Shown: piece after piece, positions 1 to 8,463 of the stretch
Layout of the letters: each line of letters starts with the position of its first letter
Numbering within the stretch: the first letter of the stretch is position 1
Assembly (NCBI GenBank): GCA_033763835.1
Contig: JANRJS010000036.1
Span: 1 to 64,000, forward strand
Direction: 5' to 3'
Length of the DNA stretch: 64,000 nucleotides
Source: JAPKYZ01 sp033763835
Lineage (GTDB): Bacteria > Acidobacteriota > Terriglobia > Bryobacterales > Bryobacteraceae
Position numbers and translations under genes: made by a program
The notes under the pieces: model-generated
The model's database searches: none
Seen by the model: the letters and a program-made list of their open reading frames with translations, nothing else
What the model was told of the DNA's origin: nothing

Positions 1-3000
1 CCAGCCGAAGGGAGCGGCGGGGAAGCCTGGCGTATCGGGATAAGTGAGCGTGAACTGCACGGGAGTGCCGCCGCCCAGCGATCCGGTGGGCGAAAAGCCG
101 GAGGGCGTACCTGTCGGCGCGGACTGCAGCGTCCAGGTGCCTTGCAGCGTGCGGGATGCGGGGATGCCCCCGCTCACGGTGCTGTTGCGCAGGTATACGT
201 TGCGAGCGAAGTTCGCCTTGAAAATCAGGCTCACAGTGAGAGTCACCGTATTGCCGGACCGGGCCACGGAAGAGTTGAGGGTACTAATCGCGCAGACCGG
301 ATCCTGGAGAACGTTGGAGGCGGTGCCGGGAGCGATGGGACCGGCGAAAAAGCCCCGGGCGCTATCGTAAAGCCAGAGACCGTTGCCGGCATTGTCGAAG
401 TGGACGAAGCAGAAAGGCTGACCGCCGCCGTCGGGAGCGGCAGCGAACAGCAGTTCTCCCCACACCACGTCGTTGAACCCATTGGGGCTGGTGTAGCGGG
501 CGGTAAACGTTTGCGTGGCCCCCGCACCCGAGGTGGGGAATAGCGGAGCGGTCGGGTCGGGCGCCGATACTACCAACCGGACCGGGATGTTACGCGGCGA
601 ATTGCCCGCGCCCGCGGAAGTCACCGTAATGGTGCCGTTATAGCTTCCGGTCGCCAAACCAGCCATGTTGAACGAGACAACGGCTGCGCTTGGCGTGGTC
701 CCATTTACCGGAGACGCCGTTAGCCAACTGCCGCCGGAGGAAGAGACGCTGTAACTCAAACCGCTTCCGGTGCTACCAATTGCCAGATTCACGGGATTGG
801 GTGCCGGACCGCCGATGACGTAGCTTAAGTCAATCGCTTCCTGACTGACCGTAAGGTTCGGTGGGATCGAACCGGTTGTGGCGCCGATTCGCAGCAGGTA
901 GTCCTTGCGCGACTGCACGCCCGCCGCATCGACAACATCGACGCGGATGAGGTGGTTATTCACCCAAATTGGAGTGCCGCTTAGCACGCCCGCCGAGCTC
1001 AGCGACATGCCGATCGGCATTGAGGAGAAATAAGCGGGCGTGAAAGTGTATGGCGCTGTTCCGCCCGAGGCAGTCAGCGCCTGCGAGTATGCGACACCTA
1101 CCGCCGCTGGAGGCAGATAGCGCTCGATGGGCGTCACCGGATTCGCGTAAATGGTGATGCTCAGGGCAATGGATCCGGAGTTTCCAACCGAGTCGTTGAC
1201 GCGCAGGTAGATCGTCCGCGTTCCGGTCGTAGTGGGAATTCCGGAAATACGAGCCGAAACCGAGCTGCCTCCTCCGACGAGATTGAGACCCGCCGGTAGT
1301 TCGCCGCTCAGAAGCGTCCAGGTGTACGGGCCGGTACCGTATCCTAACCAACGCAACGTATCGAGATCAAAGCTATACGGCTGTGCGACATACCCAAGGG
1401 GCACAAGGCCGGCCAAAGGAACTCCAGTCGGACCCACGGCCGGAAAAACGCTCCAACTCAACGACGAGCGGGCAGTGGAACCCGTGCTATCGGTAACGTC
1501 GATCCAGATGGTGAATTGACCCGCTTCGGTCGGAGTGCCGGAAAGCAGACCCGACGAAGAGAGAGTCACGCCCGGGGGCAAGAACGTGCCGCTCACCGAG
1601 TTAAAGGTTACCGGGGCCGTGGCGTTCGCCAGCGGAATCGATTGCGAAAACGGCACGCCCACACGGCCCGGCAAGAGCCGAAAGACGGCGGAGGGAATGG
1701 GCGTGAAATCGTTGTGAGCGAAATCGATCTTTCCGACGGTCAGCGTGTGCGTGCGGACGCCGATATTACCGGATGGATCGTCGGCGCGAATGCCGAACGT
1801 GTAGGTTCCGGCGGCCGTTGGGACGCCTGCCACGATGCCGGAACCGGCCGCCAGTCCCGGAGGTAGCGGGGTTCCCTGGATCAACTGAACTCCCGGCGGC
1901 AGCGTACTGCCAGGGGTCAAACTCCACGTAGCGCCCGTCGAGTTCGGGATCGAAACACTAAAGGTTTGCCCAAGAACGGCGTAGGGGACACCGATCAAAC
2001 CGGTTCCTCCCGCGATCTGGCGTCCGTCGGAGGTACCGTTGATCGTCACGGTAATGAAGAAGTAGCTCGATTGTCCCGCCGAAGTGACCTTGATCCACAA
2101 CGAAAAGCTTCCGGTGGAGAGCGGCGTACCGCTAATCAAACCGCTGGAACTCAGGGTCAGGCCCGGGGGGAGCCGAAGGTCGGGACGGATATCGTCGATC
2201 TCGAACGTACAACTGCCGGAGCAGCCTTCCGCCACTAATTGCCGGGAGTACGGCTGATTGTAGACGCCGGGCGGGAAGCTGGTCGCGGCCAATCGGTGAT
2301 TCCGAATCCGAACGGTGAAGGTCCGCCGGATCGTTATGCCGGCCCCATCCGTGAGATCGATAGGGAAGTTGTATACTCCGTTTGCCGTCGGAACTCCCGC
2401 CAGTCCCCAGACTTGATCGTTTTGCGTGCCAAACCAATCGGTCCAGGTTCTCAGACTTAGGCCCGGTGGCAGAAGTCCCGGTGTCGGCGCGCTCATCGTG
2501 TAGGGAGGCGTGCCCCCGGTGAAGGTGAACGTCGCAAATTGGGATGCGCCGACGGTTCCGTCGGTCGAGAGCAACGGCGAGGTTGTAAACTGCGGCAGAG
2601 CGAGTTGCTGCCGGTTGCTGGCAACCATCCGATAGTTGCGAGTCGTCGAGACGGTGCCATTACTGAGCGTTACCGTAACGTTAAACGCTGTAGTGAAGGT
2701 CGGGGTCCCGGAAATCACGCCAGTCGTCGCGTTCAACGTTAGGCCGCCCGCAAAAGACGTGCCCGCGCTCCACGACCACGAATAAGTCCCCGATACCGGA
2801 GTGGGCGGGTTGGCCGTTAGCGTGAACGAGTAAGGCTCGCCTAGGTGCGCCAACGGAATAGCCGTCGTCGCGATCGAGAACGGCGCTACGTTGATGGTGT
2901 AAGTGCGATTGAGAGTCAAACCCGCGGCATCCGTGATGTCGAAAGTGAACGAGTAGCTGCCCGGCGTCGTCGGATTGCCGCTAAAGGTTCCGGTGGTCCA

Positions 3001-6000
3001 GTTGAAGGTCAGTCCCGGCGGTATGACACCGCTCGTCAACGTGAAGCTGGCCGTGCCGGTGACGTTCAACAAATTGATGGCGCTTGTGTAGGTCTGTCCC
3101 ACGGCGGCGACGTTAGTCGGGGCATTGTTAACGGTTAGAGGCGTTACGCGCAACCGGAACTGTTGCTGCCCGAAACCGCCCGCGTTCGCGGCTTGCAGGA
3201 CAAAGAAATACTCGCCAGGAGTGGTGGCCCGGCCGGTCAGCACCGCCCACACGGTAGAGCCAACATTACTGAGCGAGTTGCCCTTGAGCAGTGATAAACC
3301 AGGCGGTAGGGTGGAGCCCGGTGCCAAGGAGATATCCACCGGTCCGGGCGCGGCTCCGCCACTGGCTAGGTTGATCGTCAGGTTCCGGGTCATGACGGTT
3401 GCCGTGGACTCTACGCCCAAATCGCGGCCTTGGTTGAAGATCAACGTCGTCGCGCCACCTGGCGCAACCACGTTCAATGAAGCGCCAGACGGTCCGCGCG
3501 TGCCTCCAGCCGAGTCGACAACCTGGAACTGGTAGGACTGATTCCCGGTATAGAGCGGCGTTCCGCTCAAAGTCCCGTCGGCGGCGAGCGTCATTCCGGG
3601 AGGCGGAAGACCGACCAGCGAGAAGGTGTATGGTGGTGTTCCACCGGCGATGAGAAGCGGCTGCGAAAACGGAGCGCTTACCGTCGCCGTCGCCCCGTGG
3701 ACTGGCAGCGAAGTGTTGACGGCCCATAGCGGAGAGACGCTCAGCGTGAACCCCCGAAATGTGCTGTTCCCCGCGCTGTCCGTCACGCGAATCAGCACCA
3801 AATTAAGTCCGATTTGGCGAACGCGCCCGCTGATCAGCGCCGCGCCAGGGTCCTGAGACCCGCGGACGGTGATCGCCGGTGCAAGTTGAATTCCCTCAGG
3901 GCTCGCGCCTTCCACTGAGTAGGTATATGGTGGCACCCCTCCAGACGGATACAAGGAACGGCCAAAATCATCGCCGTACGTGACCGATCCTAGATCGCTA
4001 GGGGTATCCCATCGTAACGGCTGAGTAAGCGCCGGACGCACGTAAATCTGGAATCGGCGGTTCAGCGTCTGGCCGGCCGAATCTGTAACGACAACCGAGA
4101 AGCCCCAAAGCGTTGTCGAGCCAGTCGGGGTTCCGGAAAGAACTCCCGCCGCGGATAACGATAAGCCGCCGGGAAGCGCGCTTCCCGAACCGAGGGCGTA
4201 GCTATATGGCGCGGTACCGCCCGCGACGGCGAGCGTCTGCGAGTAGGCCACGTTGACGTCGGCGATTAGCATCCGGCTTTCTGGCGTCGGGGCGACGAAG
4301 CGCAGCGGGCTGACACTCATTAAGTACGACCGGTCGTAGTAGTTTCCGGCCGAGTCCGTCACCCGAATCGGATGATTGCAGGTCAACGTAGCCGTGCCGG
4401 TGAGTAAACCGGTTGGGGAAATCGAGAATCCCGGACAGGCGGCGGAATAGAAAGAGAAAGTATACGGAGGAGTTCCGCCGTTCGGAATAAAGTTGACGCT
4501 ATACGGCTGGCCGGCCGACGTTTCGGGAATCCACCAGTTCACGATATCCACTGGAGTGACGACGAAATTGATGTCCCGTTCGAAAGTCGATCCAACGGAA
4601 TCGGTAACCCGTAACCGGCTGCTATAGCTACCGGGAGTCGTCGAGACACCGAAGAGCGTCGCTGGCGTTCCCGGTCCATACCAACTGGGGACGAAGGGGA
4701 AGTTGCTGACGCGGAAGTTGGGGATCAGGGCTGCGCTGGGAGCAAGGCCAAACGTATACGGAGGCACCCCTCCCGAAGCATTCAGCCCCATATCCCAAAA
4801 TCCGAGCCTATTCCGCGAACCATTGGGCCATTGAGTAATGTTGAGCGGCGGGGTAATTCCGACGCCGTAGATTTGCCAGAAGAAATCCGCGTTGTAGGTG
4901 TATGTCGGCTGTCCGGCAAGGGTTTCCGTCAGCCGGACCTGAAAGAAATAAGCTCCGGTGGACGTAGGCGTACCGGTAATCGTCCCCGTAGGCGAGAGCG
5001 TTAAACCAGCCGGGAAGTTACCGGAGAAAAGCGAAAACGCCGTAGTCGCGCCGGCGCGGACGCCGCTCGGCGTCAAGGTCACGGTAGGAATGGGTGTACC
5101 GACATTGATGACGCTGGGGTTTGCCCAAGTAAAGTTCAGCGCGTTAATCTGCAACCTCACCTGTCGCAAGGCGTAATTCGCCGGATTGGCCGCGTCCGCC
5201 GCGCGCACGTAAAACGCGTAAAAACCTGGATTGGTCGGCGTTCCGATTAGCGTGGCCGTCGCGCCCGAAGTCGAGAACGCCATGCCCGGCGGCGGTCCTG
5301 CCGTATGTCCTGTAGGAACTTCAGCCGGAGGCACGGCGGGGAAAGTCCAGGAAAAAGTGCCACTGCCGCCCGAAGCGGTGAAGGATCTTGACGTCGCGGA
5401 ACCGGTGCGATTGGTCCCGATCGTTCCGGTATTGTTAATCGTTACCTGTGACGTCACGCCCGGCAAGTTAATGGTGAAGCCCCACACCCGTTCGTCGATG
5501 TTGGGCGTCACAGGCGTGGAATCCGTCGTTCGGATCCGAACGTCGAACCGGCCCGTTTCGTTGGTAATTCCGGTGATTTGCCCGGTAGTTGGGTCTAGAG
5601 TCAAGCCGGTCGGCAGGGCACCGTCGACGATCGAATATTGATAGCCCGGCTTCCCGCCGTAGGCTCGGAGGAATCCGCTGAATGCAGCGCCAGGTACTGG
5701 GACAGCCGGGAAATCGACTTGTAGTGGGCTGATGTGAATCGTGTACGACCGAAACGTGTCAATCGGTGGTACCGAACTGTCCGTGGCCTTGAGCACGAAG
5801 TTGTAGGTCCCCACCGCACTCGGCGCGCCTAACAGAGCCAGAGGCCGCGCCCAATCGTAGAAAAGCTCGTTCACGTCGGGCTCGATGGCCATACCCGGCG
5901 GAAGGGATCCCGACGCGAGCGAGACCGTATATGGTGCGGTCCCTCGAAACACGCCAAAGTAGAAGTTGTTGAAGTTCCCCACTGTGGTCGAAACTAGGGC

Positions 6001-6903
6001 GCCTGTTGTGAGTTCCGGCTGGGTTCGAACTAGGTCATGAACCGTAACGTTGAATCTCAACCGCAGGATCGCGCCGGTGTTGTCCGTCACGGTGACCCGG
6101 AAATCGCTCGACGTTTCGCCTGTCGGGGTACCGGCGACTAGGACGTTCATCCCGGAAAGCGAAGCGCTCAGGCCGCCCGGTAAACTTCCTGAGATCGAAA
6201 GCGTGTAAGGCGGCGTGCCGCCTACGAAGCCGATGTTCTGGGAATAGGGAGTGCCGATTTGGGCATTGGGAAGTTGGCGGCCAGCTAGAAACCGCATCGG
6301 CGAGATACGGATGCTGTGATTGAATAAGCGGCTTATGCCCGTCGAGTCCGTGACCGTAACCACGACTGGGTTGAACACGCCAGCCGTCGCTGGCACACCG
6401 GAAATCGCGCCTGTCGCCGGGTCGAGACTGAGGCCCGTGGGCGCGCCCGTCCAGGAAAAAGTGAACGGAGGGATTCCTCCGGCGACGGCGATGGTCTTCG
6501 AGTAGCTCACACCGACGCTACCGTCGGGGTACTCAAATGTTTCTAGTTCCCGCAAGTCGGCGATCCGGATCTGTACCACCTTCTCCGCCGACGCGCTCGT
6601 GGCGTCGGTCACCCGGAAGCGGACGTTGGTGGTCCCGGTGGTCGTCGCCACGCCCCAAACTCGGATACCGGAAGGGTGATCCGGGCGAAGTTCCAGCCCC
6701 GCAGGCAGTGGGTCCAGTACGGTCCAGGAATAAGGAGCCGTTCCCCCGGTCGCGGTCGGCTGGATCGTAACCGGACCGAGAAACAGCGTATAGTTGTCTG
6801 ACATCGTGACCGTTGGCTGCGCCCAAAGGCTCGAGGGTAATGAAAACAAAGCAAGCGCGTAGAAGAAGTGACTTAGCGAGCTGGTTGGACGAGAGGCGGT
6901 CAT
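1..6903 (-). CDS. Giant secreted Ig-repeat protein with BACON domain (partial, 3' end outside window)
   Basis: One uninterrupted minus-strand frame runs from the ATG at 6901-6903 to the window edge, giving 2301 codons with no stop. Residues 1-28 form a signal peptide ending in LWA, followed by QPTVTM. I count about 21 tandem Ig-like repeats of 80-105 residues (residues ~35-2010) with the He_PIG-type pattern: GGTPPYTF-like strand, LPPGL turn, LSGTPT, then VTDSAG. A BACON-like domain follows (residues ~2011-2110, with SGGSWLTASPVNGTT). After it comes a non-repeat domain with FNDVVWGELLF and LQGTWTL. SD GGAG lies 7 nt before the start. Inferred role: extracellular or surface-anchored adhesion/carbohydrate-binding scaffold. 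No catalytic motif is visible in the part present. The true C-terminus, which would show an anchor or sorting domain, is missing. Confidence 0.85.
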   Translation of the reverse strand, partial: MTASRPTSSLSHFFYALALFSLPSSLWAQPTVTMSDNYTLFLGPVTIQPTATGGTAPYSWTVLDPLPAGLELRPDHPSGIRVWGVATTTGTTNVRFRVTDATSASAEKVVQIRIADLRELETFEYPDGSVGVSYSKTIAVAGGIPPFTFSWTGAPTGLSLDPATGAISGVPATAGVFNPVVVTVTDSTGISRLFNHSIRISPMRFLAGRQLPNAQIGTPYSQNIGFVGGTPPYTLSISGSLPGGLSASLSGMNVLVAGTPTGETSSDFRVTVTDNTGAILRLRFNVTVHDLVRTQPELTTGALVSTTVGNFNNFYFGVFRGTAPYTVSLASGSLPPGMAIEPDVNELFYDWARPLALLGAPSAVGTYNFVLKATDSSVPPIDTFRSYTIHISPLQVDFPAVPVPGAAFSGFLRAYGGKPGYQYSIVDGALPTGLTLDPTTGQITGITNETGRFDVRIRTTDSTPVTPNIDERVWGFTINLPGVTSQVTINNTGTIGTNRTGSATSRSFTASGGSGTFSWTFPAVPPAEVPTGHTAGPPPGMAFSTSGATATLIGTPTNPGFYAFYVRAADAANPANYALRQVRLQINALNFTWANPSVINVGTPIPTVTLTPSGVRAGATTAFSLFSGNFPAGLTLSPTGTITGTPTSTGAYFFQVRLTETLAGQPTYTYNADFFWQIYGVGITPPLNITQWPNGSRNRLGFWDMGLNASGGVPPYTFGLAPSAALIPNFRVSNFPFVPSWYGPGTPATLFGVSTTPGSYSSRLRVTDSVGSTFERDINFVVTPVDIVNWWIPETSAGQPYSVNFIPNGGTPPYTFSFYSAACPGFSISPTGLLTGTATLTCNHPIRVTDSAGNYYDRSYLMSVSPLRFVAPTPESRMLIADVNVAYSQTLAVAGGTAPYSYALGSGSALPGGLSLSAAGVLSGTPTGSTTLWGFSVVVTDSAGQTLNRRFQIYVRPALTQPLRWDTPSDLGSVTYGDDFGRSLYPSGGVPPYTYSVEGASPEGIQLAPAITVRGSQDPGAALISGRVRQIGLNLVLIRVTDSAGNSTFRGFTLSVSPLWAVNTSLPVHGATATVSAPFSQPLLIAGGTPPYTFSLVGLPPPGMTLAADGTLSGTPLYTGNQSYQFQVVDSAGGTRGPSGASLNVVAPGGATTLIFNQGRDLGVESTATVMTRNLTINLASGGAAPGPVDISLAPGSTLPPGLSLLKGNSLSNVGSTVWAVLTGRATTPGEYFFVLQAANAGGFGQQQFRLRVTPLTVNNAPTNVAAVGQTYTSAINLLNVTGTASFTLTSGVIPPGLTFNWTTGTFSGNPTTPGSYSFTFDITDAAGLTLNRTYTINVAPFSIATTAIPLAHLGEPYSFTLTANPPTPVSGTYSWSWSAGTSFAGGLTLNATTGVISGTPTFTTAFNVTVTLSNGTVSTTRNYRMVASNRQQLALPQFTTSPLLSTDGTVGASQFATFTFTGGTPPYTMSAPTPGLLPPGLSLRTWTDWFGTQNDQVWGLAGVPTANGVYNFPIDLTDGAGITIRRTFTVRIRNHRLAATSFPPGVYNQPYSRQLVAEGCSGSCTFEIDDIRPDLRLPPGLTLSSSGLISGTPLSTGSFSLWIKVTSAGQSSYFFITVTINGTSDGRQIAGGTGLIGVPYAVLGQTFSVSIPNSTGATWSLTPGSTLPPGVQLIQGTPLPPGLAAGSGIVAGVPTAAGTYTFGIRADDPSGNIGVRTHTLTVGKIDFAHNDFTPIPSAVFRLLPGRVGVPFSQSIPLANATAPVTFNSVSGTFLPPGVTLSSSGLLSGTPTEAGQFTIWIDVTDSTGSTARSSLSWSVFPAVGPTGVPLAGLVPLGYVAQPYSFDLDTLRWLGYGTGPYTWTLLSGELPAGLNLVGGGSSVSARISGIPTTTGTRTIYLRVNDSVGNSGSIALSITIYANPVTPIERYLPPAAVGVAYSQALTASGGTAPYTFTPAYFSSMPIGMSLSSAGVLSGTPIWVNNHLIRVDVVDAAGVQSRKDYLLRIGATTGSIPPNLTVSQEAIDLSYVIGGPAPNPVNLAIGSTGSGLSYSVSSSGGSWLTASPVNGTTPSAAVVSFNMAGLATGSYNGTITVTSAGAGNSPRNIPVRLVVSAPDPTAPLFPTSGAGATQTFTARYTSPNGFNDVVWGELLFAAAPDGGGQPFCFVHFDNAGNGLWLYDSARGFFAGPIAPGTASNVLQDPVCAISTLNSSVARSGNTVTLTVSLIFKANFARNVYLRNSTVSGGIPASRTLQGTWTLQSAPTGTPSGFSPTGSLGGGTPVQFTLTYPDTPGFPAAPFGW

Positions 6904-6943
6904 CAAACACTCCAAGAAAAATTAGAACGGTACTGAGGCTAGA

Positions 6944-6973
6944 AGAGTACCCCTAAGCCTTAGACCGTGTCAA
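6944..6973 (-). promoter_or_regulatory. Putative sigma70-type promoter of the giant Ig-repeat gene
   Basis: Reading the minus strand, a perfect -35 TTGACA (6968-6973) is followed after 18 nt by TACTCT (6944-6949), about 40 nt before the ATG. The -10 match is only partial. The rest of the 184-bp gap to maf shows no gene. Confidence 0.45.
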
Positions 6974-7087
6974 TGTATTAAGCGCAAGTCGGGAATAAAG
7001 CAGGAAACGCTAATCGAACTTAACCGAAAGAGTAATCGCTCGTTTGTATCTAGTACTTTCGGATTCTTCACCCGCATGTGGGGGCAG

Positions 7088-7648
7088 TTACGCCTCCAGC
7101 ATCCTCCGCAAGTGACGCCACACCAACTCCACCGGCAGTCCAACCACATTGAAATAGCACCCCTCGATTCGCTCGGCGAACTTCGACGCCGCGCCTTGGA
7201 TGCCGTACGCTCCGGCCTTATCCATCGGCTCGCCCGTCGCGACGTAGGCCGCAATCTCGGCATCGCTCATCGGGGCGAACCACACTTGAGTTGTCGCCGA
7301 GTCCAGCGCCGTCTCCTCGTCGCTCGCCAGGCAGATCCCCGTATGCACCTCATGCACCCGGCCCGAAAGCAACCGCAGCATCCGGGCGGCGTCTTCGCGA
7401 TCCGCCGGTTTGCCGAGCACCTCCCCGTCCACCGTCACCGTCGTGTCCGCCGCCAGCACGATGTCGCCCGGCCGGGTCTCGATCGCCATCGCCTTCGCGT
7501 GCGCTAGCCGCCGCACATAATCGAGCGGATCCTCGCCCGGTTCGATACTCTCGTCCACATCGGCGGGTCGAACGGTGAATGGAATTCCCGCCGCGCGCAG
7601 TAATTCCGCCCGCCGCGGCGACGCCGAAGCGAGGATGATCGGACGCAT
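7088..7648 (-). CDS. maf: Maf-like nucleoside triphosphate pyrophosphatase (dTTP/UTP type)
   Basis: A 186-residue protein of normal family length. Maf proteins hydrolyse non-canonical or excess nucleoside triphosphates to monophosphate and pyrophosphate in the cytoplasm. Visible family motifs are the N-terminal ILASASPRRAELL, AADTTV with the catalytic Asp, LGKP, LLSGRVHEVHTG, and EPMDKAGAYGIQG. The last motif is the form seen in the YhdE (dTTP/UTPase) branch rather than the YceF (m7GTP) branch. The ATG at 7646-7648 opens directly into the first motif. The gene diverges from dciA; the 103-bp gap holds the 42-nt structured element at 7700-7741. Function at family level is secure; substrate assignment is inferred from that motif. 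Confidence 0.93.
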   Translation of the reverse strand: MRPIILASASPRRAELLRAAGIPFTVRPADVDESIEPGEDPLDYVRRLAHAKAMAIETRPGDIVLAADTTVTVDGEVLGKPADREDAARMLRLLSGRVHEVHTGICLASDEETALDSATTQVWFAPMSDAEIAAYVATGEPMDKAGAYGIQGAASKFAERIEGCYFNVVGLPVELVWRHLRRMLEA

Positions 7649-7699
7649 GGTCAGATGCTACACTCTCGGTCATCCCCCGGGGCTACGGATTCCCTTGGA

Positions 7700-7741
7700 G
7701 CGCACAGGCCGGGAGCCACTAGCTCCCGGTCCGTTGTGCGC
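7700..7741 (+). promoter_or_regulatory. Two-stem structured element, copy 1, just upstream of dciA
   Basis: Outer arms GCGCACA (7700-7706) and TGTGCGC (7735-7741) are perfectly complementary. An inner hairpin CCGGGAGC-CACTA-GCTCCCGG spans 7709-7729. It ends 10 nt before the dciA ATG and no Shine-Dalgarno is visible in that gap. A 42-nt copy with 36 identical positions sits at 28391-28432, 11 nt before the cysteine desulfurase ATG. Between the copies one inner-stem pair changes from A-T to C-G, which supports an RNA structure. There is no U-tract, so it does not look like an intrinsic terminator. Role unknown; cis-acting translational or transcriptional control is inferred from position. Confidence 0.65.
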
Positions 7742-7751
7742 GTTTTAAGTT

Positions 7752-8153
7752 ATGGAGCGAGTCGCTCGTCTGCTCACCAAACTGAAAGCGAAAAACCTGC
7801 CGCTCGGCCAGATGGTATGCGCCGCCTGGCCGGAGGCCGTCGGCAAGACCGTCGCCCGGCGGACCCGCGCCGTCGATCTAGTAGGCGGACGCCTGATCGT
7901 CGAAGTGGAAGACATGCTTTGGCAGAAGAACCTGCATGGCATGCGGGGGCAAATCTTGCGCAACCTGCGCCCGTTTGTAGACCAAGCGGTTACGGAAATC
8001 GAGTACCGGATCGCGATTCCACGCCGGCCGCCCGGTCAGGCGATGGATCGCACCGAAGACCCAGCGGGTGAGCGCCCTTTCGGCGAGGCCGCCGGAATCG
8101 CCGATCCGCTGTTGCGAAAACTCTACTTGGCGAGCGGACGCCGGAGAAACTGA
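7752..8153 (+). CDS. dciA: DciA-like DUF721 protein (predicted helicase-loading factor)
   Basis: A 133-residue DUF721 protein. Residues ~1-90 match the family fold: basic N-terminal helix RVARLLTKLKAKNLPLGQ, then AAWPEAVGKTVARRT, GGRLIVEVEDMLWQKNL and GQILRNLRPF. DciA proteins help load the replicative helicase DnaB in bacteria without DnaC/DnaI; that role is known for the family, not shown here. The C-terminal 40 residues are polar and probably disordered. Start ATG is 10 nt after the structured element. gatC begins 4 nt after its stop, so the three genes dciA-gatC-gatA probably form one transcript. Confidence 0.8.
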   Translation: MERVARLLTKLKAKNLPLGQMVCAAWPEAVGKTVARRTRAVDLVGGRLIVEVEDMLWQKNLHGMRGQILRNLRPFVDQAVTEIEYRIAIPRRPPGQAMDRTEDPAGERPFGEAAGIADPLLRKLYLASGRRRN

Positions 8154-8157
8154 AACC

Positions 8158-8463
8158 ATGCGAATCACCGAACAGGAGGTCCGCTATGTGGCGGACCTGG
8201 CGAATCTCAATCTCGGTCCCGAGGAAACCGCGCGGATGACGCGCGATCTCGAAGGTATTCTCGACGTGATGGCGCGCCTGCAAGAGATCGACACGACGGG
8301 CATCGAGCCCATGGCCCAAGTCCTCTACGACGCTCCCGACACCGCCGCTCTCCGCGACGATCTCGACCGCCCCGAGCGCCGCTTCCCCAACGCGACCGTG
8401 CTCGAAAACGCCGCGCTCTCGGGCGGAGGCTACTTCAAGGTACCTAAGGTGATTGAGCGGTGA
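8158..8463 (+). CDS. gatC: Aspartyl/glutamyl-tRNA amidotransferase subunit C
   Basis: A 101-residue GatC, the small wrapping subunit that stabilises GatA-GatB in the cytoplasmic transamidation of misacylated Asp-tRNA(Asn)/Glu-tRNA(Gln). Typical motifs are ITEQEVRYVADLANLNL at the N-terminus, DLEGILDVMARLQEIDT, TGIEPMAQV, LRDD, and a C-terminal NAALSGGGYFKVPKV. The ATG at 8158 was chosen because family proteins begin at this point; in-frame codons further upstream overlap dciA. The stop TGA overlaps the gatA GTG start (GTGA), indicating translational coupling. Confidence 0.95.
   Translation: MRITEQEVRYVADLANLNLGPEETARMTRDLEGILDVMARLQEIDTTGIEPMAQVLYDAPDTAALRDDLDRPERRFPNATVLENAALSGGGYFKVPKVIER

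Noticed and set aside
1..6903. A CRISPR array or DNA tandem repeat suggested by regular spacing of similar phrases
   Set aside because: The periodicity is at protein level only (Ig-like domains of 80-105 residues); DNA identity between units is low.
7700..7741. The 42-nt hairpin as an intrinsic terminator
   Set aside because: No U-tract follows on either strand, and neighbouring genes diverge from it rather than ending there.
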